Shown here: positions 1 to 8,423 of the stretch, in pieces
Layout of the letters: every line of letters starts with the position of its first letter
Position numbering within the stretch: position 1 is the first letter of the stretch
NCBI GenBank assembly: GCA_947039485.1
Contig: CAMQZC010000022.1
Coordinates: 1 to 43,991, forward strand
From: an uncultured Verrucomicrobiales bacterium
GTDB lineage: Bacteria; Verrucomicrobiota; Verrucomicrobiia; Verrucomicrobiales; Akkermansiaceae
Direction: 5' to 3'
DNA length: 43,991 nucleotides
The notes under the pieces: model-generated
Databases searched by the model: none
What the model was told of the DNA's origin: nothing
The model's input: the letters and a program-made list of their open reading frames with translations, nothing else
Program-made: the position numbers and the translations under genes

Positions 1-63
1 GCGGAGAGGCGGAGAGGCGGAGAGGCGGAGAGGCGGAGAGGCGGAGAGGCGGAGAGGCGGAGA
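1..63. repeat. 8-bp tandem repeat array (GGCGGAGA unit)
   Basis: Almost eight perfect copies of an 8-bp unit (GCGGAGAG, equally GGCGGAGA) run from the first base of the window and stop at about position 63. The array is cut by the window edge, so its full length is unknown. Because 8 is not a multiple of 3, changes in copy number would shift the frame of any gene crossing it. No coding region is seen across it inside the window. Confidence 0.95.
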
Positions 64-538
64 TGGATGAACCGTCAGGTGAAAAAGAGGGTATAAGGAG
101 AGAACTAATAATTAGTAATTGGTGATAGCGAGAGGAGGTATGTCTCTGGGTGGTGTTAATTAGATACTACCCACAATCAGCCAAGGAAAGCCGATAAAGA
201 GAAAATGTCGCAAAGTTGTCCCAAGTATCACCAATTAAACAACAAGAGTCAATCTTTAAAGAAACCCACGTAGCTTACGAGAAAAATCATCATCATCCCT
301 ATCTCAACAACTAACAATCCTAAACCTTTAGTTATGAGCGACTCAAAAAAAGCCATATTTTCTCCTCCCCTCCTCGAAAGAAATTAAGGTTCTCCCCATC
401 ACAAACTAGATAAATATTAAGCATTACTTAACTAATAAACTAAGAGCGGACTCTATGTATCAGAAGCATTCGCCGCATCGCTCAACTCAAACAAACTTTA
501 GATGAGAATAAGCTAAAAAAGCATCAATCATTAAAGGC
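64..538. other. gene-free stretch downstream of the defence operon
   Basis: No convincing gene is seen here. It contains a 13-nt palindrome at 104-116, and a perfect 12-bp inverted repeat (TAATTGGTGATA at 116-127, complement at 226-237) whose arms are 98 bp apart. It also contains the left copy of the long direct repeat that recurs beyond the operon promoter. No clear hairpin plus T-run terminator is visible for the minus-strand operon ending at 539. Confidence 0.6.
176..295. repeat. left flanking direct repeat of the defence operon
   Basis: This segment matches 12103-12225 in the same orientation. Shared blocks are ATCAGCCAAGGAAA (176 and 12103), AACAACAAGAGTCAA (238 and 12166), CTTACGAGA (274 and 12202) and AATCATCATCA (285 and 12213). 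Spacing between blocks is kept to within one base, which argues for common descent rather than chance. The two copies enclose the whole five-gene operon and its promoter. Confidence 0.75.
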
Positions 539-3500
539 TCATTTACCAAATGAGCTCATCACAGAAGAAACGCACCTATCCATATCCGACTCTAATTCAT
601 CGACGCGGAATCGCAATATATGCCATCCAAAAGCTCGCATCATAGCATCTCGGAACAAATCGCTATCCTTACGAGCTCCTGTTGCCGTTCGATGATACTC
701 CTGACCATCGACTTCAATATCCAGCCTAATAGCCCCTTGTTCTAGCGCGAAGTCGAGGCGCCGACCTGCAACAGGATACTGAGGAGTGGGGTTGAGCCCC
801 GCTTGAGTCAAGGCCTTATAGAATCGTTCTTCCCATACGGAATCAAATTGTTTCTGCGCCTTTCGCGCCTGTCTTGGTTTTGATGCTAGATTTACTAAGG
901 AATCAATTTCTGACAGCTTGCACAATGCTCGATTGCCAACAAGTATAATGCCAGCACGTGCCTTGCCAATAACAATACGGTTGATCAAATCGCGTGCCTT
1001 ATCTGAACGATACCACTCGTCAGATTCTTCATCAGCTCGGTAATCTAAAGCAAAGATGATGAGATCAGATCGCTCTCCTTTATATTGACCTAGAGCGCAA
1101 ATCTGATTATTCTGTGAGCGAAGTTTGCGGAGTTGCGGCGAGAGCTCCTTTTTCATTTTTAGAGCAGTTGCAGAGCAGGGGCTCAAGATAGCGACAGAAC
1201 CCGTATAGCTATTAGCAATCAGCGTATCTAGATGCTCGGCTATAGCCTTTAATTCATCGTTGATATCCAACCAATGGTAGCCTGCTCTATAGCCCATATT
1301 AGACGGGAAGGGATCCTGCCTATCATTCTCATACGCGCTCACTTTCGATGATGGTTTTTGATCAATAATATTCTCTGTAACATCAGCTACAGCGCCTAAG
1401 CTCTCGTGGATGATACCCATCACCTTAGCAACGCAGGCTGCCATGTCATTTTTGAGCTCATAGACCCAAAAACGCTCTACTATCCATCCAAGCCCTTCAA
1501 TCTGAATATCGCGCAAAATATCACTTGTATTGCGCTCGCCATGCCGATTCGTATGATAAGCAACACCATCAATCTCAATATCAAGCTTCAAGTTGCCAGC
1601 TTCAAACGCCAAGTCTAAGCGGCGCCCCGATACAGGTCGCTGCGGCGTAGTCTCAATACCAGCCGCAAGCAAAGCTTCATAGAATCGCTCCTCCCAGATT
1701 GATTCAAATGCGCGAGCAAGATGCGGGTCGCGCCCCTTTGGGTAAGTTGCCAAACTCTTCAGCACCTTAGCATCAGAGTTCCTGCAAGCCTCCCTGTCCC
1801 CCACAACGACAAGACTAGCGCGTGCTCGACTGATAGCCACGTTGAAGATGTAGCGAGTCTCAGCAGCGGTCACATACCAGCGTTTGCCCTTTGTTAGCTT
1901 CGTTGTATAAGCCAACACAAAGATAATCAAATCTCGCTCACCTCCTTGGTAGGCATTCACGGTATTAATATTCACATCTTGTTGTATCAGCTTCTTTGTA
2001 AGAGGATACAATCGTTCTTTAAGATTAGCTGCACTTTGCCTATACGGGGTAATAACACCGACAGACCCCGCATAGCGACTATCGACAAGCCTCTGCATCA
2101 AATCAGCCGCAGCCTGATACTCAGCCTCCTCAGAATCACGTACATCAACCCACTCCAGCGCATGCTCCAATCCTAGCGCATGAGGCCTCATCGTATTCAG
2201 CCGCTCCTCATCAGTTCGTACAATGAGCGTATTACCATAAAACTCTGCATTAAAATATGCAGCAATATCTGGATGACAGCGAAAGTGCTCACGCAACTGG
2301 ATAGGAGGAGCCGCCACAACCTTGAAACACGATGATGTTTTATAATTAAATTGACCTTCCGTCATGGGATCAATCGCATGCTTTTTCTCCCAATATGAGT
2401 GGTTTTTAAGATCAATCACCGGTGGGAACTGCTCGGGGTCACCAATGATCGTCACCGTTTTTGCGCGAAACAAAGCAGGAATCATAGGCGCAATCTCACA
2501 CTGCGAAGCCTCATCAATAATGACCTTATCAAACAGAGCAGGAATACAGGGAGAAGCCCTTGTCATCGACAAGAGCGTAGGCGCCCATGCAGGGCAAAAA
2601 CGCTTAAAATGAGCAAAGCACTCATTTGCAATAGCCTGATTTTTGCTAGATTTTAGTTCGTGAGACCTGAATAGCTTTGAAAGCATTTGCATCCCACCCT
2701 CCAAACGCTGTATAAGATCAGCATCTTGAGATACCTCAATGATATTCTGGCTACGTTGGTAAATCAAAGCCGCCTGCAAATCCACAGATATCTTCTCTAG
2801 GCAGCTCTTTAGACGAGGAATCGCCGAAGAAATCGACCGCTGTTTTTTTGCCATCTCTTCGGCTTGCTCACAGCTAAGCCGGCAACTCAAGTAGGAGGAA
2901 ATCTCTGATTTAAGCTCTTGAAGCTTCTGGCGTATACGAAGCTTATTAAAGCTAAATTCCGTCATTTCAGGAAATAGAGATTTAATCTCCGACTCAGCCC
3001 GTAAGCTCAATTCGCGGTATCGGTACTTCCAAAACAGCCATTGAATAAAATGACGCGGGCGCCAACTGAATGTAACCTCATCGCGCAAGTTCTTAATCAG
3101 GTATCGACACCTATCCATCAGCTCCTTATTCCACACCCTGCCATCGACACTATCAAGCTCTAGGATGCAGCGCATCACCTCCAGACGATGTTCTAGCTCA
3201 CTATGGCTCTCAGCCAGTGAATCTAGACAGGCTTGACGACCTTCAAACACCTCTTCGATAGCCCTGTAATCAAGAGCAGCCAAAGACAAACGCTGCTCAC
3301 AAATAGAATCACTGCGCTTAAAAGCATGACGGGCATGACTAATAATGTGATTGAGATTTTGTTGATACCACAGATTGGTTGTACTGCTATCATCTGACGC
3401 GCAAAAATTCATAAAATGCATGCCACTATCGCCCAGCATCGTAGAGCTGCGCTCCTCAATAGCATGGATGGCTTTATGATTCTTGCTCGTAAAGATAACG

Positions 3501-4750
3501 GACTTTCCGCGATAAAGCATATTGGCAATGATATTCACCGCAACCTGCGATTTTCCCGTGCCAGGAGGCCCTGTAATGCGAGAAATAGGATCATTGAGCG
3601 CGGCCTCTACCGCTTGGCTTTGCTGATCATTGGAGACGATAAAGGGATAGGCAAACTCACGCTCCCCCTGTCTCTCCTGCTTGAGCGGCGGATCGCGGAA
3701 TACATAAGCCAAGGCCGTTTGATCCAGCACATCAGACTTCACATGATCACGCAAATAGCGCAGCTCCTTGCGTAGCGTTTTAGAATATATAAGAGACTGA
3801 CTAATAAATAAAATTGGCGCATTATAGAGGATACTACCTGCATCACCCAAGGCCTTAGAACTAAGTTGATATTCATGTCTATCAGGATTGAGTGATTTGC
3901 CATCACTATGCCGCGCATATTTCGCAATAAAGGGCAGCGCTGCACGCAAGTCAAGACATCCGCGGCATGGGTCAGTATCGCTGTTATGCAATTGATAGAG
4001 CTGACTCATTAAGATATCAAGCTGCTTCTGTTGCGTCTCTTCGCCCTTGCTAAATTGATTCTCTAGCCAAATTTGATTGATTTCCACCTCATCAAGCAAA
4101 AGACGAATACTCAGCGATGCCCGCGAGTGCTTGCATATCTCTACAGGTATTAAACCAATTGGAGAATAGGCTACGCGCTTGTCTTTTTTAAGGCGATACA
4201 TGGAGATAGGGTAGCCAATATAGATAGGGTCATCATCATCTTGCCTCGCTAATAAGTTGTTAAAGGTTACCTGATTCTCCTCAGTGATTGATAAAATTAT
4301 CTCATGACGTTTACTAGCCTCATCACTCAATAGTGGCAGCCACCCAAAAGGCATAGCAGGGACAAAGAAAGACTTGCCATCGTTGTTGGCGTATAAATTC
4401 TGCTGCTTCTTCTCTTGATGCGTGACACAATCAATATAATAGCTAAGCAAGCGACGGAAACGCGACCACGCAGCTTCACCTGATTTTTCTGGCGTCTTTG
4501 CTTTGGGCACCGTGCGTAGTGTCGGCAAAGATTTTCGCTTGGCAAGACCTTTAGCGGTCAAAATATATTCCGCGTGAATCGTCGCTTCCATCAGCCCCTC
4601 GCTGCACCAGCGCGCATAGATGCGGGAGGCATCAACGGCATGATCTAGACGCAGGATATAGCTCTCAAATTGCTCATAGGAGAGAGGAACAGAGCGCCCT
4701 TTATCGGTCACATCCCAGATGGCGAGTAGGTCGTAGTTATCCGTGCTCAT
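539..4750 (-). CDS. SF1 (UPF1-like) helicase with duplicated helicase 2A-Vsr-like nuclease tail
   Basis: Large 1403-aa protein, last gene of the operon. Visible helicase motifs are Walker A GPPGTGKS (~residue 391), Walker B VIIDEAS (~740), GDPEQFPPV (~767), LREHFRCHP (~818), NAYQGGERD (~930) and ISRARA (~970). A Vsr/MTES_1575-type endonuclease domain follows, with WEERFYEAL (~1020) and LDIEIDG (~1053). The helicase 2A region plus nuclease is then repeated about 288 residues later. In the second copy the helicase motifs are degraded (QYKGERSD, GKARA), but the nuclease motifs LDIEVDG and WEERFYKAL persist. The start overlaps the upstream gene by 4 bp (ATGA) and has a strong AGAAGGAG ribosome site. 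Helicase-nuclease fusions of this kind occur in anti-phage systems, where they would unwind and cut nucleic acid. DNA versus RNA preference cannot be told from the sequence. Confidence 0.85.
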   Translation of the reverse strand: MSTDNYDLLAIWDVTDKGRSVPLSYEQFESYILRLDHAVDASRIYARWCSEGLMEATIHAEYILTAKGLAKRKSLPTLRTVPKAKTPEKSGEAAWSRFRRLLSYYIDCVTHQEKKQQNLYANNDGKSFFVPAMPFGWLPLLSDEASKRHEIILSITEENQVTFNNLLARQDDDDPIYIGYPISMYRLKKDKRVAYSPIGLIPVEICKHSRASLSIRLLLDEVEINQIWLENQFSKGEETQQKQLDILMSQLYQLHNSDTDPCRGCLDLRAALPFIAKYARHSDGKSLNPDRHEYQLSSKALGDAGSILYNAPILFISQSLIYSKTLRKELRYLRDHVKSDVLDQTALAYVFRDPPLKQERQGEREFAYPFIVSNDQQSQAVEAALNDPISRITGPPGTGKSQVAVNIIANMLYRGKSVIFTSKNHKAIHAIEERSSTMLGDSGMHFMNFCASDDSSTTNLWYQQNLNHIISHARHAFKRSDSICEQRLSLAALDYRAIEEVFEGRQACLDSLAESHSELEHRLEVMRCILELDSVDGRVWNKELMDRCRYLIKNLRDEVTFSWRPRHFIQWLFWKYRYRELSLRAESEIKSLFPEMTEFSFNKLRIRQKLQELKSEISSYLSCRLSCEQAEEMAKKQRSISSAIPRLKSCLEKISVDLQAALIYQRSQNIIEVSQDADLIQRLEGGMQMLSKLFRSHELKSSKNQAIANECFAHFKRFCPAWAPTLLSMTRASPCIPALFDKVIIDEASQCEIAPMIPALFRAKTVTIIGDPEQFPPVIDLKNHSYWEKKHAIDPMTEGQFNYKTSSCFKVVAAPPIQLREHFRCHPDIAAYFNAEFYGNTLIVRTDEERLNTMRPHALGLEHALEWVDVRDSEEAEYQAAADLMQRLVDSRYAGSVGVITPYRQSAANLKERLYPLTKKLIQQDVNINTVNAYQGGERDLIIFVLAYTTKLTKGKRWYVTAAETRYIFNVAISRARASLVVVGDREACRNSDAKVLKSLATYPKGRDPHLARAFESIWEERFYEALLAAGIETTPQRPVSGRRLDLAFEAGNLKLDIEIDGVAYHTNRHGERNTSDILRDIQIEGLGWIVERFWVYELKNDMAACVAKVMGIIHESLGAVADVTENIIDQKPSSKVSAYENDRQDPFPSNMGYRAGYHWLDINDELKAIAEHLDTLIANSYTGSVAILSPCSATALKMKKELSPQLRKLRSQNNQICALGQYKGERSDLIIFALDYRADEESDEWYRSDKARDLINRIVIGKARAGIILVGNRALCKLSEIDSLVNLASKPRQARKAQKQFDSVWEERFYKALTQAGLNPTPQYPVAGRRLDFALEQGAIRLDIEVDGQEYHRTATGARKDSDLFRDAMMRAFGWHILRFRVDELESDMDRCVSSVMSSFGK

Positions 4751-7128
4751 TTGTTTTCTCCTTCTAAAAGTGCAGGTAAGCCCAAAATTGATCCTTTGCC
4801 ATTCAATAAATTTAACAGCTCATTCTCCAATGGTCGTCTAGACCAAGATTCATCATTGAGGAGGTTATTAAGAGCCTTAAAGTGATGCGTAGCAAGAGAC
4901 ATAAAGTCTGAATCATAGCGTCGCCTCTTCAGTACATAAATCAAGCACTTTGTTGTTGAATTAATTGAGCTCTCCCCCTTTGAATTTGCTCGGGCAGAGG
5001 CCAAAATAATGATTAGAGTCTCGGCTAATAAAACACATTCATGAGGAGACAATGACTGCATAAGGTCATTATTATTCATGAACATCTTGGATAGAGCAGT
5101 AAGCCAAGTAAATACATTCGTTATTTCTGGCGTGTTTTTCTTCCCCTGCAATGAGCTCTGTAGATAGGGGGCATGATGCACAAGTCCCGTGATTCCCGCG
5201 GTGTCCATTTGCTTGCGTGCGCGCAGCAAGAAAGCATTAATATATCGTTGTCTTGCGTCATGAGTCGGTAAGCAACAAGCCATCAACGTATGGTATTGGG
5301 GTCTAAGTTTGGGGCCGTCCTTTGCGCTGTACTCAATATTCTCTAAGCAAGATAGAGCAATCTCCTTGATGTCGGAATGCTCCGACTGATACGTCCATGC
5401 CGCGATGCGCACAATCTGTTCGAGTTTATTTTTATCATCATTGCGCTTATATTTATGATAATCTTTTAGCAGCTTCTTGAAGAGTACATTGATGACATCA
5501 TCTCCTACCGGTCTGCTAGAAGTACCAAATACATTAAATCTCGCCAGTTTATCTAAGCCTGTTGCCAAACGATTTTTCGGCTGAGCTTTTGCAAATATGT
5601 CAGAATCTGGGATTTCATCATGCTTTATATACCGCTCAACTTCACGCTCTACTTTTTCCCACAGCTCAGCTGATGCCTCCACTTCAGGGAAGTCAATGGG
5701 ATAAGCTAAATCCATCTTTTCAAATAAGCTATCCATCGTTTCTGTAGAGTCTTTCATCTCTAGGAGCTCCAGCTTGACACGATTTTCAATCAAAGGGTAC
5801 GCATCAACCTCGACTATAGCAACACCCTGACCAGCGATCATCGATGGATTGAGTATTAGCGGTTGAACGTCTTTAGTAATCTGTTCAAATTTGTGAGTTA
5901 ACTCCTTAAGCGCTGCTTTTCGGTCAATGTCTCCAGCTAAAAGATAAAAACAAACTTCCTGTGATTCAGTTTCCAGCTTACTATTTGTGAATGTTTCACC
6001 AATAATGGTCTCGCCCCCGCGGCAAGTTGTACTCGACTTAATCAATGTGACCGCATTCACCTCCTGCCTCTTAACATCTTGTAAAATAATATGAAGAGCA
6101 TCACATTCATCAAAATAGGTGGATTTCCCATTAGTTGAGCGCAAGGCAAAACGAGCAGCCCCGAGGTTTGAAACATGATCAGGTGCAATAATGACATGCG
6201 ATGATTTTAAGTGACTTTTATTGATTAGTCTCTCGTCAGAGATACCACGCAGAATACAAAATTTAGCACGCTGAAGCATCCAATCCTCAAGCTTGAAAGG
6301 CAACAAATCATAGCAGAAGCAATCCTTTTGGACAAATCGCCCAGCCTCATACACAATAGCTTGTTCTTTCCCCCTATGATAGCTGTGCTTATAAAACTCA
6401 TTCCCCTCTTCTGAATAGCAAGTCCAATTTTCACCATAATTTTCATCCATTCGCTCAAAATATGCAGATTGTCGATTCCTAAACACCCGTTTTCGATCAA
6501 GCATAATAGGACAATATCCCCTAAATCTCTTCCTCTGAGGGACAATCTCTCCCCCATCATTATTGAGTTGCAGGATTGATATAGTATAACCCTCATCAAG
6601 CACATCCACAATGGCAACATCATCACCCTTCGCTGCGCCTGCAGAGAGCAACTCATCCATAGCACCAAGGCAGATACTCACCGAGCGCCACAGCAAACGC
6701 GTTTTTGTGCGAGGTAATTCACAACGCCTTAGCAAGTACTCCTGCTTGATCACCTCATATGAATCAGGCACAACAATAACATTCCAATCTGCGGGGTAGC
6801 TCTGGCAATCTTCTAGCACCGCTAATTGAGCATGAAAATAATTAGACAACGCGCTATCAGGCTTCTCCAAATTAGCTAAAATATCGGGTAACCACTTCGC
6901 CGCATCAAAATTGAGTTTGCCCTGTGCATCAAAGAAATCAACGATACAGGGATTGTCATGATCTTGTAAATAGGGCAGCCGATTCCCAGCCTGCGCTTGA
7001 TCTGGGCAAATGAGTAACTGACGCATCGCTACTTGATACAGGGCATCTTGAGACACATCCCATTCATCGGCATCCTCGTAACGGGCAGCCAAGTATGCGC
7101 CCGATAAATCAAAAGTATCAATAATCAT
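4747..7128 (-). CDS. Hsp70/actin-like ATPase-fold protein with helical C-terminus
   Basis: 793-aa protein. The N-terminal third has features that resemble an Hsp70-type nucleotide-binding domain: a strand VIVVPDSYEVIKQ (~120-135), like the Hsp70 'VPAYF' segment, and VAIVDVLDEGYTISILQL (~176), like the phosphate-2 loop strand. A further strand HVIIAPDHVSNLGAARFAL lies near 310. The typical glycine-rich DLGGGT is replaced by DVLDEGY, so ATP hydrolysis may be altered. Residues ~530-793 look all-helical and unlike an Hsp70 substrate domain. It overlaps both neighbours by 4 bp (ATGA junctions), so it is translationally coupled to the McrC-like and helicase genes. Role is inferred from context: a sensor or regulatory ATPase in the defence complex. 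The Hsp70 assignment is moderate and the helical half is unassigned. Confidence 0.6.
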   Translation of the reverse strand: MIIDTFDLSGAYLAARYEDADEWDVSQDALYQVAMRQLLICPDQAQAGNRLPYLQDHDNPCIVDFFDAQGKLNFDAAKWLPDILANLEKPDSALSNYFHAQLAVLEDCQSYPADWNVIVVPDSYEVIKQEYLLRRCELPRTKTRLLWRSVSICLGAMDELLSAGAAKGDDVAIVDVLDEGYTISILQLNNDGGEIVPQRKRFRGYCPIMLDRKRVFRNRQSAYFERMDENYGENWTCYSEEGNEFYKHSYHRGKEQAIVYEAGRFVQKDCFCYDLLPFKLEDWMLQRAKFCILRGISDERLINKSHLKSSHVIIAPDHVSNLGAARFALRSTNGKSTYFDECDALHIILQDVKRQEVNAVTLIKSSTTCRGGETIIGETFTNSKLETESQEVCFYLLAGDIDRKAALKELTHKFEQITKDVQPLILNPSMIAGQGVAIVEVDAYPLIENRVKLELLEMKDSTETMDSLFEKMDLAYPIDFPEVEASAELWEKVEREVERYIKHDEIPDSDIFAKAQPKNRLATGLDKLARFNVFGTSSRPVGDDVINVLFKKLLKDYHKYKRNDDKNKLEQIVRIAAWTYQSEHSDIKEIALSCLENIEYSAKDGPKLRPQYHTLMACCLPTHDARQRYINAFLLRARKQMDTAGITGLVHHAPYLQSSLQGKKNTPEITNVFTWLTALSKMFMNNNDLMQSLSPHECVLLAETLIIILASARANSKGESSINSTTKCLIYVLKRRRYDSDFMSLATHHFKALNNLLNDESWSRRPLENELLNLLNGKGSILGLPALLEGENK

Positions 7129-8423
7129 TGCTCTTTATTACTTAACATTTCTTCCAGCAAAGCTTTCAAATGCTGCACCACCTCAGAAATCGCATTGCTG
7201 GATGTATTGACAACATAGTAATTGGCAGAACACTCAACACGATGCCCAGAGGCATTGATAACAACCCCATACTCTGACGCATCACACGCCCTCGCCGGAG
7301 CCAAATCTGACAGCTCGATAGCCTTAGGCAAATAGTAGAACGCCACGCGCTTTTCCTGCCCTGCAGCACGTAGCCGCAAGATAAAGTCGCTACTGCTAGA
7401 TGAGCTACTAATCTCAATCATCGACTTAGATTTTGTGTAGGCATTAGAGAAATTCACATGCGTGAGAAAAGCCCCCTTATCCGGTGTCGGACGCAGCCAA
7501 ATCTTAGACTCAAATACCGCCTCGTAGTCATCTATGCGGAGGCTCGCAGAGAAAAAGAGCTGAAAATATTCCAGCATAAATTGATGTCGGTAGGGCCAGA
7601 CCCAGATGATAAACTGCTCTTGTAGGATGAGCTTCTTGTAGAGCTGCCAGATGAGGCGATAATTTTTATCGTGCATCAGCACATAATTGGGACTGGGCAG
7701 GCTACGCAAGTCTCCCACCCCCTGCATTTGCTCTGAGTGAAGCTCTCGATTGCAAAGAGATGCCAGCTTCCTCATATTGGCGATGAGCGAGGTTTCGCTA
7801 AACGCAGCTTGGTAATCGCGTAAATATCGACGAGATGTAGCTAAGGCTAATCGTAGAAAATGCTTAAATACCCTATTCTCCAGCGTATCGTAAGATTCCT
7901 TGCGCACGACGGCCAAGATTTGCTGACGAGCGCCCGCCTTTTGTACCGCGCTGTACCCCGGCTGCCGAGTCAGCCAGAGGAGGCATTTATCATCCACTTG
8001 CTGCGCCTGAGATAGATGCTGCATTTGCCTCTCGCGCCTCAAGTACTTGCGCATCGACTTTGAGATGCGATCAATGAGGCTGAGCTGGTTGTTGGCAATA
8101 CTGGTAATAAGGCGAAGTGGCGGGTCCGCCTCAGCCTTTGTCATCTCATCGAGCAAATAAGCCCAATCCAAGGGTAGCTCTCTTTTCTTTCCTGCAACGA
8201 GGTGCTTATGCTTCGCGTAAGACGCGCTCTCCTCTGCATGAAATCGATACTCCGCCATCTCCTCGACCAAGCCGCGCAGCATATCAATCTCAGCATCTGC
8301 TATAGAATCATCGAGCCTATCATGAGTGAGATAAGCTCGCAGCTGCTCACAGTCCATGTAGCTGGCTGAGATAAAGCCAGCGGCAGAAGCCCCCCTGTAA
8401 GCATCAAACATATGAGGCCGCAT
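7125..8423 (-). CDS. DUF2357/McrC-like partner protein
   Basis: 432-aa protein read from the ATG at 8423, which overlaps the stop of the McrB-like gene in a TAATG junction. An upstream GTG at 8447 would add eight residues. The segment with ...TLENRVFKHFLRLAL... (~190 of the protein) is characteristic of DUF2357 proteins, the family that pairs with McrB-type NTPases as McrC. In ordinary McrC this subunit stimulates the NTPase and carries a PD-(D/E)xK nuclease. I cannot find an intact PD...D/ExK constellation here; the C-terminal part has a serine-rich stretch (ISSSSSSSDF) where it might be expected. The nuclease role may therefore have moved to the helicase's Vsr-like domains, or the motif is too diverged to see. 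Its place directly after an McrB-like gene supports the call. Confidence 0.65.
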   Translation of the reverse strand: MRPHMFDAYRGASAAGFISASYMDCEQLRAYLTHDRLDDSIADAEIDMLRGLVEEMAEYRFHAEESASYAKHKHLVAGKKRELPLDWAYLLDEMTKAEADPPLRLITSIANNQLSLIDRISKSMRKYLRRERQMQHLSQAQQVDDKCLLWLTRQPGYSAVQKAGARQQILAVVRKESYDTLENRVFKHFLRLALATSRRYLRDYQAAFSETSLIANMRKLASLCNRELHSEQMQGVGDLRSLPSPNYVLMHDKNYRLIWQLYKKLILQEQFIIWVWPYRHQFMLEYFQLFFSASLRIDDYEAVFESKIWLRPTPDKGAFLTHVNFSNAYTKSKSMIEISSSSSSSDFILRLRAAGQEKRVAFYYLPKAIELSDLAPARACDASEYGVVINASGHRVECSANYYVVNTSSNAISEVVQHLKALLEEMLSNKEQ

